A stretch of 64,000 nucleotides of DNA, taken from NCBI GenBank assembly GCA_963565915.1, contig OY751490.1:3286001-3350000 (forward strand), given 5' to 3'. Shown here piece by piece: positions 10,983-23,990 of the stretch. How positions within the stretch are numbered: the stretch's first letter is position 1; each line of letters starts with the position of its first letter. The position numbers were made by a program, and so were the translations under genes. The notes below the pieces were generated by a model. The model was given only the letters and a program-made list of their open reading frames with translations. It was not told the DNA's origin and searched no databases. This stretch comes from Entoloma clypeatum. Taxonomy: Eukaryota > Basidiomycota > Agaricomycetes > Agaricales > Entolomataceae.

Positions 10983-13900
10983 CTAGTTTTTGAGTAGTCC
11001 GAAGTACAGGATAAACTTGCTAAAGAGGATTTTCCCCAGATTTTTAGTTAAAAGGTCTGCAGGGTTATTCACTCCTTCGATAAATTCGACTGTAATAATT
11101 CCTTCAGATACCTTTTCTCTGACGAAGTGGAATCGCATGTCGATGTGCTTGGATCGCTTCTCAGTTACAGGATTGGATGTGATAAAGACAGAGCCATTGT
11201 TATCTCCATAGATTGGAACCGATCCGATCTGCATCCCAAGTTCGGCAAGCATGCTTCTAAGCCATGTTACTGCGCGACTGCAATCTGATAGTGCCATGTA
11301 TTCTGCTTCCATGGAAGAGAGGGCAATGGTTTTTTGTGCTGATGAAACCCATGTTACTGCTCCAGATGCCAGCGATATGAAGTAACCAGTGGTGGATTTC
11401 CTGGTGTTTTTGTCTGACGCCCAATCGGAGTCTGTGAAGGCGTAGATCCCTTTCCCAGAATCACCATCGTACATGATCGCGTAATCTTCTGTTGCCTTCA
11501 AATACCTGCAAATATCCCTAGCCACTTCTAAATGGCGTTTGGTAGGGTTTGCAGAAAACTGGGACATTTTGATCACGGCGAAACAAATGTCGGGTCTTGT
11601 CCCGATCATTAAGTACAATAGTGATCCGATGACGGATTGGTACTTGGATCTGAGTTCCGCATTGGGTTCATCTTCAGACTTCATGGGTTTGTAGCCCGTT
11701 GGGAGTGGGGTGTGGGTGGCATTGGATTCGCTCATCCCCATACGTGCGAGAATTTTCTCAAGGTAAGGTACTTGATCAACGAAGATCTTCTTCCCATGTT
11801 GCCTTATTTGGATTGAGAGAAATTCTTTCGGTTCCCCATCAGACACTAGGTGGCCTAGGTCCCTACATTCCCATGTTGTCATGAAGTCCTTCTTCTTTTC
11901 TAGTGTGTATTCCCGGTTTGTGCCGAGAAAAGCAGAGTCATCGACATAAATGACGGCGATCACAATTTCCCCTTTGGTACTTGTGTGAATGAAAACTCCC
12001 GCATCGGAGTGAAGCCGGACAAAACCAAGCTTTTTCATGGAGGAATCGAGTTCCCTCCACCAGGCTAATGCGGCCTGTTTAAGTCTGTATAGGGCTTTGT
12101 ATAGTCGGTACACGAAGTGTTCTTTCCCTTTTACTATGTAGCCCTCAGGCTGTCGCATGTAAATTACCTCACGGAGTGTTCCATAGAGGAAGGCTGATGA
12201 GACATCCAAGAATGTCATGAACCACCCTTCTAGGGCTGTCAATGCCAGAATCAACCGGATGGTCTCGTACCTCACTACTGGTGAGAAGATCTGATCGAAG
12301 TCGATCCCTTCTACCTGTGAGAAACCTTTTGCGACAAGGCGCGCTTTCAAACGCCCGTCGGATTTTTCGTTGTAAACCCATTTGTTCCTTAGAGCTTTCC
12401 TCCCTGTAGGTAGGGGTACTAACTCCGTGATCACCCCGCGGCTTTTGAGCATGTCTAGCTCTTTTTGTTCTGCCGCATACCAATCTTCTTTGTTTGGAAG
12501 AGAGTATATATCTTTGTGTGACATTTCGATGATGCCCACTTGGATAGAGATTGCCTCCATTAGGAGATCATTCATCCATGCCGATTGACCGCCTAATCTA
12601 CGTCTTCGATCCATTTTTTCAAGATCAGAAGCAGGGGTGTCTTCCCCATAGATGCTACCTGGCATTCTCCGAACTCGTCATTCCCTGATCGGTCGATCTG
12701 GTACTTGTTCGGGTTCCGGAGTGGGTACTCGTGGTTCATTGTCGGGCTCACTTGACGGCAAGTCATCGTCTGATTCAGGGTGATCCTGTCCAGTGGGAAC
12801 AGGGTCGTGAGGTTTTTCGTAATGACTGTTGTTGTCGTTGTTTCTGGGGATGAGGTCCTCAAACTCATCAGCCGGTTCTGGGTTTTCCATTTCTGGATGG
12901 TTTTCTGGCAATGGGTCAATGTGGCATCTAGGGTACTTGCTCTCATCAAAGATAGCTTTCCCGCCCATGAAAATCGTATTAGTCTCAGGATCCATGAAAC
13001 GGTATCCTTTGACCCCTGGCTTCAATCCTAGATCATTAATCGAGATCTGGACTCCAGGGAATTTCTACGTTTTTCTTTTGGGATATACATGTATGCCTGA
13101 CATCCGAAGACTCTGATGCTTGACATGTCGGGGATCTCATTGGTCACCCTGAAGTAAGGGGTTTTCCATTCAAGACGCTGCATGGGGGTTCTGTTGTAGA
13201 GAAACACTGCATGTTCCAGACAGAATTCCTACCACATAGGGGGTAGGCATGCGTCGAAGCGTAAAGCCTGAGATTTTTACCATAGGGTTCGATTTATCCG
13301 TTCTGCTCTACCATTCTGCTGATGCTGATATGGGAGCGTGATGTCGATCAGAATTCCATGATCGGCAAGTACATCCTTGTATTCGTCGAACTCTCCACCT
13401 CCATCAACTCGCCACTTTTTAGGGGTAGCAGCAAACTGATTCTGGATCATCGCAAGAAATTTTCTTAGTGCCGTGATGGCATCAGACTTCTTTCTAAGCA
13501 AGACGACCCAGACGTGGGATGAGAAATCGTCCAAAAACGTAAGGAAATATTTATATTTGTGGTATGATGCCGTGGATATCTGTTTGAAATCAGAATGGAT
13601 CAGATCAAAGGTTTTTGTTGCCCTTGTCATCGAATTGGGATACGACTGATTAGGCATTTTCCCTTTGAGGCAGCCTGTGCAACTTTCCTGTGATTTCTCA
13701 CGTACTAGTGTTTCAGGTACCACTTTGGTACTGGTGGGAATCTTTCGGAGTGCTTGATCATTTGGGTGACCAAGACGCTTGTGCCATGTTTCGACAGTGA
13801 TTTCGCTTGAGATCGCATGGATCTGATCATAGCGTATTTCAGTGTCTAACCAGTAAATGGTTTGACCAAGGATGTGGGGCGAAAACTGGATTTTGCTCAG

Positions 13901-14100
13901 CCCTTTGGAGATGTTAATTTCTCCACAAGTCCCGTCTACTTTGTAACCATGGTTAAGAAAGATGCCTAAGGACAATAGGCGTGTGTCCATGTCCGGGATG
14001 TAGAACACTGGTCTGAGAAGATGGGTTTTAACTTCCCCATTTAGGGTGTGCCATACTGGAACGGCCCCAACTCCGAGAATTTCCAGTTTCTTCCCTTTAG
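10983..14100 (-). pseudogene. Copia B pol (integrase, RT, RNase H), disrupted
   Basis: Integrase lines (HKRLGHPNDQAL, CTGCLKGKM, VDGGGEFDEYKD, QQNGRAERINRTLW) lie in the 14008-13277 frame. RT (VAKGFSQVEGIDFDQIFSPV, VIYVDDSAFLG) and RNase H (AFTDSDWASD, MEAEYMALSD) lie in the open 560-codon frame 12665-10983. Compared with element C there is a stop replacing Glu after NRTLW, a stop for Trp in the next MWWEF line, a 4 bp deletion after RLMI, and a stop for Arg in the RERRV line. A further frame break near 14117 separates the integrase part from gag-protease. The element cannot make the full polyprotein. Confidence 0.88.
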
Positions 14101-14116
14101 CTGCAGTTTGGACGAA

Positions 14117-15769
14117 TCACTTAACCGTGAGAGGTCTATAATATGCGAAGTCTTTAAACTCATAGGTGAAGTGTAAAGAGGCACCGGAATCTAATATCCA
14201 TTGCGCGCGTTCTTTTTCCTTACAATGTGTACAAGAAGCAAAATGTTTAATATATTTTTTATGTAAATCACTGCTAAAGTGATCTACACATTCTGTACTG
14301 GTACTGGCTATTATATCATACGTCTGTTGAGAGGTATTGTTAGCTTTCCGCAATTGGTAAGGTTTAAGAAAGGGTTTTGACGAACCGTCAAGTTCTATCT
14401 CGTCCACAAACTCATCTGGCCCCATCCGTTCTTGGTCTATATCCATGATCTTCAGTGATTGGTCCATCGACGGGGCAACGCGACGCTGTTTAGCCAGCCT
14501 TTCGTCAATGTCTGGGATGATGGTATCCAAGATACGAAGGTTCGACCCAGAGGGTCGTGCGCCAATTTCTCGGGCGAGCTTTCGCACCTTCTCATTCTTT
14601 TTCCACGCTGACGGCTTTCCCGAAGGAAGCCCGGTGTACTGAGAAGGAGGCGGGTTCATGCATTGCAGGAGTGACTGCATTTTTTCCGACTCAGGCTGCG
14701 CGGTACTCGCAGTTTTCCCGCAGCCTGTTACAGTGGTAAAAGCAGGTGCATGACGAGGAGGGAGAGGGCAAGGGGCACGTTGACGAGGAGGAAGGGGACA
14801 AGGAGCAGGATGACGAGGTGCTTGCTCAATGGCTGGTGCAATAAACTCGACCATTTCCTCAGCTTGGTCGGAGTTGTTTTCTGCATTGTTGGCGCGCTTC
14901 TTCTGGTTGCGCCAGCGTCCCTTTCCCTTCTTCTTTTCAGAAGCGGTACTTGGGTCGGTCGAGTTAGGCTGCTCGTCAGCATTGTTCCGCGAGGTACTCG
15001 GCGCTGTTTGCTTTTCCCATTTGGGGTCTTGCCCCTTTCGCTTAGTCCCGGAGATTTTCCGGGCCTGCTCGTTGGACGCCCGAGTAGACCCTATCGCATA
15101 CTTGCGCCTGTACTCTGAAACGATGCTGTCGGTGACGGCCTGCCATGTGAAGTCGTCGGCATCGTAGACCTGAAAGAGGGCGGTGGAGAGGGACGACCAA
15201 GCGTCAGGAATGGCACTTGCCAAGATCATAGCCTGCATCAGATCAGGCACAACGAATTTTGAGTCGCTGAGGCGAGCAAAGAGTGACCCAAGGCGCTCGA
15301 TTTCCGGCACAGGGTTCCGACCAGACAGTTTGAAAGAGGCTGCGGCTTTGAAATTGCCGAAGATGGTGGCGGGGGAGACCTTTGAATATGAGTCTTTCAA
15401 CGACGTCCAGGCGTCTTTTGAGGACTTGGCGTTCTTGATGTGTCTCCTGATAGCCTCGGAGACTTTGAGGAGGATGGAGCCTAGCGCCATGTCGTCGTCC
15501 CTGATCCAGGTCTTCCTTTCCTTGTGGAAGGCGGGTTGGTCGACGGTAGTGGTGACCACCGGAGGTTGAGTTGCAGACGTTGAGGTGGCGGAGGCAGGGG
15601 TGGAGACCGTGACCGTAAAGTCTGCGATATCGGGGCGCTCAATGTCGCCAGATATGAGGCGCCAGACTCCTTGATGGAGAAGGTACGACTTCATTTTTTC
15701 GGCCCAGCTCTGGTAGTCGATGCCATCGAAGATGGCGATGGAGTCAAGGACGGAGCGAGAGGTAGACAT
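14117..15769 (-). pseudogene. Copia B gag and protease region
   Basis: Start ATG at 15769 (MSTSRSVLD, as in A and C); an in-frame upstream start at 15799 is less likely. The frame contains the gag line NYSKVSP-like/ATIFGNFKAA, a basic linker, a proline repeat (CPLPPRQRAPCPLPP) absent from element C, and the aspartic protease line WILDSGASLHFTYEF near the end. The frame breaks just after the protease. Confidence 0.82.
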
Positions 15770-16133
15770 TTTTAATGAATCTAATAGGAGTTCTCCCAAT
15801 CAGTGATGTTCTTTGTGAATTTGATTTAGAGAAAACAAATAAATGATTCCTCATAACATATTCCCTTTAGGAATAGTGGTTGTGGGAAAAACCCTTTTTG
15901 TCAGAAGTGTGTGAGGTATGATCGACGTTTCCACATGATGTGTACTAAGTCAATCCCCTTAGGGATGCTTCATGACAGGAACTTGTCGTAATGACGTTCC
16001 CAGGTTCATGTGTGAAGAAGTAAGACTCAGAACCTAGATCTTTCGATCGGTTCTTTGCCAACCAGGGTAGAGTGGGCAGGTACTCGCTGTTGCCAGCGTT
16101 CCCAAGTCCCTCTGCTATCCGGGGCCCATAACC

Positions 16134-16392
16134 TGTTGAAGTTCCACCTGGGCGCTAGCCACAGGCGTACTGAGCAACATAGCTACAGTGTGGAAGTACT
16201 CTAGTTGAGGCTGATAAGAGCGATGGAGCTGGTTAAGAGTCAAGAGACAACTTATTGATATTGACAGTTTCCTGGTCTTATATACCGTACTACTGTTTGT
16301 ACCAACCAAATAAGTATGTAATCGAGGATGTGTAAATGGTCACGTGATGTAATCTAATCTAATCTAATCTACATGATGGAAAAGTTTCAACA
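16134..16392 (-). repeat. 5' LTR of copia element B
   Basis: Same 259 bp length and ends as the LTR at 10656-10914. The primer-binding string lies immediately to its left on the plus strand (16116-16133). Confidence 0.88.
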
Positions 16393-19300
16393 AGCTTGGA
16401 CATCGTTGAAGGACACATATTCGAAGGTCTCCCCCGCCACCATATTTGGCGACTTCAAAGCCGCTGCCTCCTTCAAACTCTCGGGTCGCGACCCTGTACC
16501 GGAAATCGAGCGCCTCGGGTCACTCTTCGCTCGCCTCAGCGACGCAAAATTCGTCGTGCCTGATCTGATGCAGGCTATGATCCTGGCAAGTGCCATTCCT
16601 GACGCCTGGTCATTCCTCTCCACCGCCCTCTTCCAGGTCTATGACGCCGATGACTTCACATGGCAGACGTCACCAACAGCATCGTGTCGGAATACAGGCA
16701 CAAGTATGCGATTGGGTCTACTCGGCGTCCAACGAGCAGGCCTGGAAAATCTCCGGGACTAAGCGAAAGGGGCAAGACCCCAAATGGGAAAAGCAAACAG
16801 TGCCGAGTACCTCGCGGAACAATGCTGACGAGCAGCCTAACTCGACCGACCCAAGTACCGCTTCTGAAAAGAAGAAGGGAAAGGGACGCTGGCGCAACCA
16901 GAAGAAGCGCGCCAACAACGCAGAAAACGACTCCGACCAAGCTGAGGAAATGGTCGAGTTTATTGCACCAGCCATTGAGCAAGCCCCTCGTCATCCCGCT
17001 CCTTGTCCCCTTCCTCCTTGTCAACGTGCCCCTTGCCCTCTCCCTCCTCGTCATGCACCTGCCTTCACCACTGTAATGGGCCGCGGGAAAACTACAAGTA
17101 CCGCGCAGCCTGAGTCGGAGAAAATGCAGTCACTCCTGCAACGCATGAACCCACCTCCTTCTCAGTACACCGGGCTTCCCTCTGGAAAGCCGTCTGTGTG
17201 GAAAAAGAACGAGAGGGTGCGAAGACTCGCCCGAGAAATCAGTGCTCAACCCTCTGGGTCAAACCTCCGTATCTTAGATACCATCATTCCTGACATCGAC
17301 GAAAGGCCAGCTAAACAGCGTCACGTAGCCCCGTCGATAGAAGAATCGCTAAAGATGATGGACATCGACCAGGAACGGATGGGGCCAGATGTGTTTGAAG
17401 ACGAGATTGAACTTGACGGTTCGTCAGAACTTTTTCTCAAACCTTACCAATTGCGGAATGCTAATAATACCTCTCAACAGACATATGATATATTAGCCAG
17501 TACCAGTACAGAGTGCGTAGATCACATTAGCAGTGATCTACATAAAAAATATATTAAACATTTCGCCTCTTGTACACATTGTAAGGAGAAAGAACGCGCA
17601 CAATGGATATTAGATTCCGGTGCTTCTCTACACTTTAAGCATGAGTTCAAAGACTTCGCATACTACAGACCTCTCACGGTCAAGCGATTCGTTCAAACTG
17701 CTGCTAAAGGAAAGAAACTGGAAATACTCGGAGTTGGGGCCGTTCCAGTATGGCACACCCTAAATGGGGAAGTGAAAACCCATCTTCTCAGACCGGTGTT
17801 CTACATCCCGGACATGGACACACGCCTATTGTCCTTAGGCATCTTTCTTAACCATGGTTACAAAGTAGACGGGACTTGTGGAGAAATTAACATCTCCAAA
17901 GGGCTGAGCAAAATCCAGTTTTCACCCCACATCCTTGGTCAAACCATTTACTGGTTAGACACTGAAATACGCTATGATCAGATCCATGCGATCTCAAGCG
18001 AAATCACTGTCGAAACATGGCACAAGCGTCTTGGTCACCCAAATGATCAAGCACTCCGAAAGATTCCCACCAGTACCAAAGTGGTACCTGAAACACTAGT
18101 ACGTGAGAAATCACAGGAAAGTTGCACAGGCTGCCTCAAAGGGAAAATGCCTAATCAGTCGTATCCCAATTCGATGACAAGGGCAACAAAAACCTTTGAT
18201 CTGATCCATTCTGATTTCAAACAGATATCCACGGCATCATACCACAAATATAAATATTTCCTTACGTTTTTGGACGATTTCTCATCCCACGTCTGGGTCG
18301 TCTTGCTTAGAAAGAAGTCTGATGCCATCACGGCACTAAGAAAATTTCTTGCGATGATCCAGAATCAGTTTGCTGCTACCCCTAAAAAGTGGCGAGTTGA
18401 TGGAGGTGGAGAGTTCGACGAATACAAGGATGTACTTGCCGATCATGGAATTCTGATCGACATCACGCTCCCATATCAGCATCAGCAGAATGGTAGAGCA
18501 GAACGGATAAATCGAACCCTATGGTAAAAATCTCAGGCTTTACGCTTCGACGCATGCCTACCCCCTATGTGGTAGGAATTCTGTCTGGAACATGCAGTGT
18601 TTCTCTACAACAGAACCCCCATGCAGCGTCTTGAATGGAAAACCCCTTACTTCAGGGTGACCAATGAGATCCCCGACATGTCAAGCATCAGAGTCTTCGG
18701 ATGTCAGGCATACATGTATATCCCAAAAGAAAAACGTAGAAATTCCCTGGAGTCCAGATCTCGATTAATGATCTAGGATTGAAGCCAGGGGTCAAAGGAT
18801 ACCGTTTCATGGATCCTGAGACTAATACGATTTTCATGGGCGGGAAAGCTATCTTTGATGAGAGCAAGTACCCTAGATGCCACATTGACCCATTGCCAGA
18901 AAACCATCCAGAAATGGAAAACCCAGAACCGGCTGATGAGTTTGAGGACCTCATCCCCAGAAACAACGACAACAACAGTCATTACGAAAAACCTCACGAC
19001 CCTGTTCCCACTGGACAGGATCACCCTGAATCAGACGATGACTTGCCGTCAAGTGAGCCCGACAATGAACCACGAGTACCCACTCCGGAACCCGAACAAG
19101 TACCAGATCGACCGATCAGGGAATGACGAGTTCGGAGAATGCCAGGTAGCATCTATGGGGAAGACACCCCTGCTTCTGATCTTGAAAAAATGGATCGAAG
19201 ACGTAGATTAGGCGGTCAATCGGCATGGATGAATGATCTCCTAATGGAGGCAATCTCTATCCAAGTGGGCATCATCGAAATGTCACACAAAGATATATAC

Positions 19301-20821
19301 TCTCTTCCAAACAAAGAAGATTGGTATGCGGCAGAACAAAAAGAGCTAGACATGCTCAAAAGCCGCGGGGTGATCACGGAGTTAGTACCCCTACCTACAG
19401 GGAGGAAAGCTCTAAGGAACAAATGGGTTTACAACGAAAAATCCGACGGGCGTTTGAAAGCGCGCCTTGTCGCAAAAGGTTTCTCACAGGTAGAAGGGAT
19501 CGACTTCGATCAGATCTTCTCACCAGTAGTGAGGTACGAGACCATCCGGTTGATTCTGGCATTGACAGCCCTAGAAGGGTGGTTCATGACATTCTTGGAT
19601 GTCTCATCAGCCTTCCTCTATGGAACACTCCGTGAGGTAATTTACATGCGACAGCCTGAGGGCTACATAGTAAAAGGGAAAGAACACTTCGTGTACCGAC
19701 TATACAAAGCCCTATACAGACTTAAACAGGCCGCATTAGCCTGGTGGAGGGAACTCGATTCCTCCATGAAAAAGCTTGGTTTTGTCCGGCTTCACTCCGA
19801 TGCGGGAGTTTTCATTCACACAAGTACCAAAGGGGAAATTGTGATCGCCGTCATTTATGTCGATGACTCTGCTTTTCTCGGCACAAACCGGGAATACACA
19901 CTAGAAAAGAAGAAGGACTTCATGACAACATGGGAATGTAGGGACCTAGGCCACCTAGTGTCTGATGGGGAACCGAAAGAATTTCTCTCAATCCAAATAA
20001 GGCAACATGGGAAGAAGATCTTCGTTGATCAAGTACCTTACCTTGAGAAAATTCTCGCACGTATGGGGATGAGCGAATCCAATGCCACCCACACCCCACT
20101 CCCAACGGGCTACAAACCCATGAAGTCTGAAGATGAACCCAATGCGGAACTCAGATCCAAGTACCAATCCGTCATCGGATCACTATTGTACTTAATGATC
20201 GGGACAAGACCCGACATTTGTTTCGCCGTGATCAAAATGTCCCAGTTTTCTGCAAACCCTACCAAACGCCATTTAGAAGTGGCTAGGGATATTTGCAGGT
20301 ATTTGAAGGCAACAGAAGATTACGCGATCATGTACGATGGTGATTCTGGGAAAGGGATCTACGCCTTCACAGACTCCGATTGGGCGTCAGACAAAAACAC
20401 CAGGAAATCCACCACTGGTTACTTCGTATCGCTGGCATCTGGAGCAGTGACATGGGTTTCATCGGCGCAAAAAACCATTGCCCTCTCTTCCACGGAAGCA
20501 GAATATATGGCGCTATCAGATTGCAGTCGCGCAGTAACATGGCTTAGAAGCATGCTTGCCGAACTTGGGATGCAGATCGGATCAGTTCTGATCTATGGAG
20601 ATAACAATGGCTCCGTCTTTATCGCATCCAACCCTGTAACTGAAAAGCGGTCCAAGCACATCAACGTGTGATTCCACTTCGTCAGAGAAAAAGTATCCGA
20701 AGGCATCATTACGGTCGAATTCATCGAAGGAGTGAATAACCCTGCAGACCTTTTAACTAAGAATCTGGGGAAAGTCCTCTTTAGCAAGTTTATCCCGTAC
20801 TTCGGATTACTTAAAAACTAG
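16393..20821 (+). pseudogene. Copia A gag-pol, remainder, disrupted
   Basis: Gag continues after the AGCTT duplication (AWTSLKDTYSKVSPATIFGD) and has a frame break near 16665. It continues with the proline repeat, protease (WILDSGASLHF near 17602), integrase up to NRTLW at 18527, and RT-RNase H in the frame 19139-20671. The last frame stops at a TGA replacing Arg in the KHIDVRF line, and the C-terminal lines continue to 20821. The stops after NRTLW and in MWWEF, the 4 bp deletion after RLMI and the stop in RERRV are the same as in element B. Confidence 0.88.
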
Positions 20822-20887
20822 ACGAAAGAGTACCTATATGGGAAAAAAGTAAGATGTATTTAGAAGTATGTACTAAATATGGGGGGG

Positions 20888-20904
20888 TGTTGAAACTTTT
20901 CCAT
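20888..20904 (+). repeat. Residual 3' LTR of copia A
   Basis: TGTTGAAACTTTTCCAT follows the purine-rich tract GGGGGGG, as expected for the start of a 3' LTR, and then joins gypsy coding sequence. Only 17 bp of the LTR survive. Confidence 0.75.
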
Positions 20905-21784
20905 GGCCATATCCTTCCCACTGGACGAGGTACTGGATCTTTCCACAGAACTTTTGAGAGTCTAGAATTGTGGACACATGGTATTCTTCTTGTCCTTCGA
21001 CAATAATTGGATCAGGGGCTGGTTTCTTCTTCTGGATGGCATACTTCGGGGTTTCATATGGTGACAACAGGGTCTGGTTGAACACGGGGTGAATCATTTT
21101 CCAAGTCTTTGGAAGATCAAGAAGGTATGTGCTAGCCCCTTTCTTCTCTAGGACTTTGAATGGTCCATGTCGGAGTGCATCAAGTTTCTTTGAGGGTCGA
21201 TCGGTCCTGATGTTAGTCCCTTCCAGCCACACCTTGTCTCCGATGCGGTAGTCCCGAGACAGACTTCGCCGTGTGTCAACTGTCTTCTTCATCTGATCCT
21301 GTGCTTGTTTCAGTGCTGCATTGGCTTCTTCTCGTGCCTGTTTGAGTTTTTTCAAGAAGTTGTTGGCATCTGGATTGGTATCTTCTAATACGAGTTCTCC
21401 CTTCCAAGGATGTAAACCATAGTTGAGGTAGAATGGGGTGTGCTTCATCACCTGATGTTCTTTGTCATTGTACTGGAACTCTGCAATTGCAATCCACTCA
21501 GCCCAATCATCCTGTAGATGGTTGACAAAGTTCCGTAAGAACACTTCCGTTTCCTGATGCGATCGCTCGGCCTGTCCATCGGTCTGTGGGTGGTATGCGG
21601 TGGACAGGTTCTTCTTGATCCCTAGCATGCGGCAGAGTATCTCCATGAACTTCGCGGCGAACTGCGGTCCCCTATCGCTGATGATCTTCTTGGGGATCCC
21701 ATGAAGCTTCCATATCTGATCCCGATAGATCTTGGCTAATCCTTCAGCTGATAATTCCATGGTTGTCGGAATGAGGTGAAGCAT
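20905..21784 (-). pseudogene. Gypsy H integrase core and partial chromodomain
   Basis: Lines GIPKKIISDRGPQFAAKFME and AYHPQTDGQAERSHQE carry the second Asp and the Glu of the integrase DDE triad. An integrase C-terminal line (GDKVWLEGTNIRT, GPFKVLEKKGASTY) and the first half of a chromodomain follow ([19 protein letters not shown]). The frame is shifted relative to the upstream H2C2 region near 21790. Confidence 0.85.
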
Positions 21785-21794
21785 CTTCGAATGT

Positions 21795-22612
21795 CTATCT
21801 GTGATGACCAGAAATGCATTTGTCTTCCCATGGGTGACTTGGTGCTACATGGGGATGTAGTGGAGTATGTCGCTTCTGTCGGTTGATCTTGTTGCATTGA
21901 CAAGTGTCGCAACCCTTCACATACTTCTTTACATCATGCAGGATAGTAGGCCACCAGTAGGTGTGAGTGAGGAGTTCATGTGTTCGGTACTGTCCTGGAT
22001 GTCCAGCCACTGGTGCATCGTGTGACTCAAACATCAATTCTTGTCGTAATTGTGGATCTGGCGGGACATAGACTCGTTCTCCTGCATAGGTGATCCCATT
22101 CTCCTGCTGATACCAATGAGGATTCTTTTTTAGGCCCTGAGCTACATCTGTCTCCATGTGGTTCGAAGCCTTGATGCGTGCGATCCATGGATTTTTGATG
22201 GTTGTGACGTTTCCAATTTTGATGGAATCAGATGTTTTACCCCCTTCAAAGAATTGTTTCTCCGTGAACATCTCCATCTGTACCACATCTTCTGATTCCA
22301 ACCGTTTCAAGAATAGTCCCTCCTTGAGCATCTGGTCACTGTCTTGTGGTTCGAGTTCCGCTTCATACCAGGGTAAGCGCGACAGGATGTCCGCTTTCAC
22401 ATTGGTCTTGCCGGGCACATGCCGTAATTCGAAGTCATAGTCTTGTAACTTCATTTTCCAGCGTCGCTGTCGTTGATTCAGATCCTGAGGACGATGGAAA
22501 TATTCCAGGTTCTTGTGATCAGTCAGGATTTCAAAACGTTCCCTGGCTTCGAGCAGATAGTGTCTCCAATCTTTCAATGCTTCCACGACTGCCAGGAGTT
22601 CCTTGTCATATA
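21795..22612 (-). pseudogene. Gypsy H RNase H end and integrase zinc-binding region
   Basis: Frame with RNase H lines ([41 protein letters not shown]) and the H2C2 integrase zinc finger (HDAPVAGHPGQYRTHE, CDTCQCNK). The sequence joins exactly to the RT part at 24231 once the Tc1/mariner element and one TA are removed (NYEI-YDKELL). Confidence 0.85.
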
Positions 22613-22684
22613 CAGTGCCTCACAAAACTGATTCAATGTTTGTTGCTTTTTGAATACCTTCAAGATAACTCTGCAAAGAATACC
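22613..22684 (+). repeat. Left terminal inverted repeat of the Tc1/mariner element
   Basis: Matches the reverse complement of 24159-24230 with a handful of substitutions. It begins CAGTGCCTC next to the TA. Confidence 0.9.
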
Positions 22685-22974
22685 AATTGAATTAAACCTT
22701 TGGTATATAATTGAAAGCCCTACTTCAGAGCTTTCAGAATATAAAGAAATCATATGATTTAGATCAGAATCCATGGAGATATGATTAAATTAAATCAGCA
22801 ACTCATTGAATCAGTTTTGTGAGTACCTATGGAAATTATCAGAATCAAATGCTTCACTGGTTGTATGGTAACCAGTTGTCATGACTTACTGATGGAATTT
22901 GAATAGAACCCTGAGGGGTTGTCAAGGAAAGTTGTATAAGAAGAATCCAACCTCAACAGCCTCCATTATTAATC

Positions 22975-23990
22975 ATGCGCCCTATCTCCTCTTCCCACAA
23001 GGAAAACATTCTTTCTCTGGCCTCCAATGGTCACTCCACTCATCATATTGCCTCTAACCTGGGTGTCAGCCAACCAACTGTCTCCAGAGTGCTTCATAAT
23101 CTTCTTCCTCATCACAATCTCTCTTCTGATGGTCGTCCATCCAAGCTTTCTCCCACCAACACACGAAACATACTTTCACAAATCACCTCAGAGAGAGCCT
23201 CCAATGCTGTGCAGGCTACCAAACACATCAACACTGTCATCTCCAATCCTGTCTCCCCAGAAACTGTGAGAAGGGTTCTCAGAAAACATGAATTCAAGGC
23301 TGTAACAAAGAAAAAGGACCTTTCTTAATGGCCATACATCGGAAGAGGCGGTTGGCATTTGCTATGAAGCACAGGGAATGGACAGTGGAGGACTGGAAGA
23401 GGGTCATTTGGTCAGATGAGACCAAAATCAACAGGTTTGGGTCAGATGGCAAGGAATGGGTCTGGAAAAAGAAGGGTGAGGGGTTTATTGAAAGAGAGGT
23501 TCAGGGCACAGTCAAGTTTGGGGGAGGAAATATTATGGTTTGGGGTTGTATGGGTTGGGAAGGTGTGGGGAGACTTGCAGAGGTTGAGGGGAGGATGGAT
23601 GCTGATCAGTATGTGTCCATTTTGGAGGACAATTTGCTGCCCAGCATGGAGGAGAGTGGAATCTCTGAAGAGGAGATCATTTTTCAGCAGGACAATGACC
23701 CCAAGCACACCTCCAAGAAGGCCAAAAAATGGATGGACAGCAAGAATATTGCTCTGCTGGATTGGCCTGCACAGTCCCCAGACCTCAATCCTATTGAACA
23801 CCTCTGGGTTCATATTAAAAGAAAGTTGAATGAATATCCAACACCACCCAAGGGAGTCTGGGAAATTTGGGACAGAGCAGCAGAGGTGTGGAATAATATA
23901 GAGCCAGAAGTGTGTCAAAACCTGATAGAAAGTATGCCAAGAAGGGTAGAGGCAGTAATCAAAGCTAAGGGGGGTAATACCAAGTACTAA
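22975..23990 (+). pseudogene. Tc1/mariner transposase, split by one frameshift
   Basis: The first frame (22975-23328, 117 codons) holds the paired helix-turn-helix DNA-binding half (HHIASNLGVSQPTVSRVL). The second (23328-23990, 220 codons) holds the DDE catalytic half: VIWSDETKINRFG, IIFQQDNDPKHTS and SPDLNPIEHLW, with 34 residues between the QQD aspartate and the PIE glutamate (DD34E type). The stop TAA of the first frame overlaps the ATG of the second (TAATG at 23326-23330). A single-base frameshift explains this best. Reinitiation making two polypeptides is possible but less likely. Apart from this break the catalytic motifs are intact, so the insertion is young. Confidence 0.9.

Larger units (their letters stand above)
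10656..16392 (-). mobile_element. Copia-family LTR retrotransposon B, inserted in A
   Basis: 5.7 kb minus-strand element with two 259 bp LTRs (10656-10914 and 16134-16392), flanked by a perfect 5 bp target duplication AGCTT (10651-10655 and 16393-16397). Gag/protease and pol are present but disrupted by the same stops and deletion seen in A. The LTRs are about 50 bp shorter than those of A and C because of an internal deletion in the untranslated leader side. Confidence 0.93.
9616..20904 (+). mobile_element. Copia-family LTR retrotransposon A, split by element B and 3'-truncated
   Basis: Plus-strand Ty1/copia element. It starts with a TGTTGAA..TTCAACA LTR (9616-9925), then PBS, gag (from 10295) and pol. 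Element B (10656-16392) sits inside gag. A resumes at 16393 after the duplicated AGCTT and runs to the pol end at 20821. Only 17 bp of its 3' LTR remain (20888-20904) before the sequence changes abruptly to gypsy element H, so the right end has been lost. Confidence 0.88.

Noticed and set aside
23328..23990. Separate two-gene transposase operon (TAATG coupling)
   Set aside because: Tc1 transposases are single proteins, and the join falls in the middle of a conserved linker, so a frameshift is simpler.
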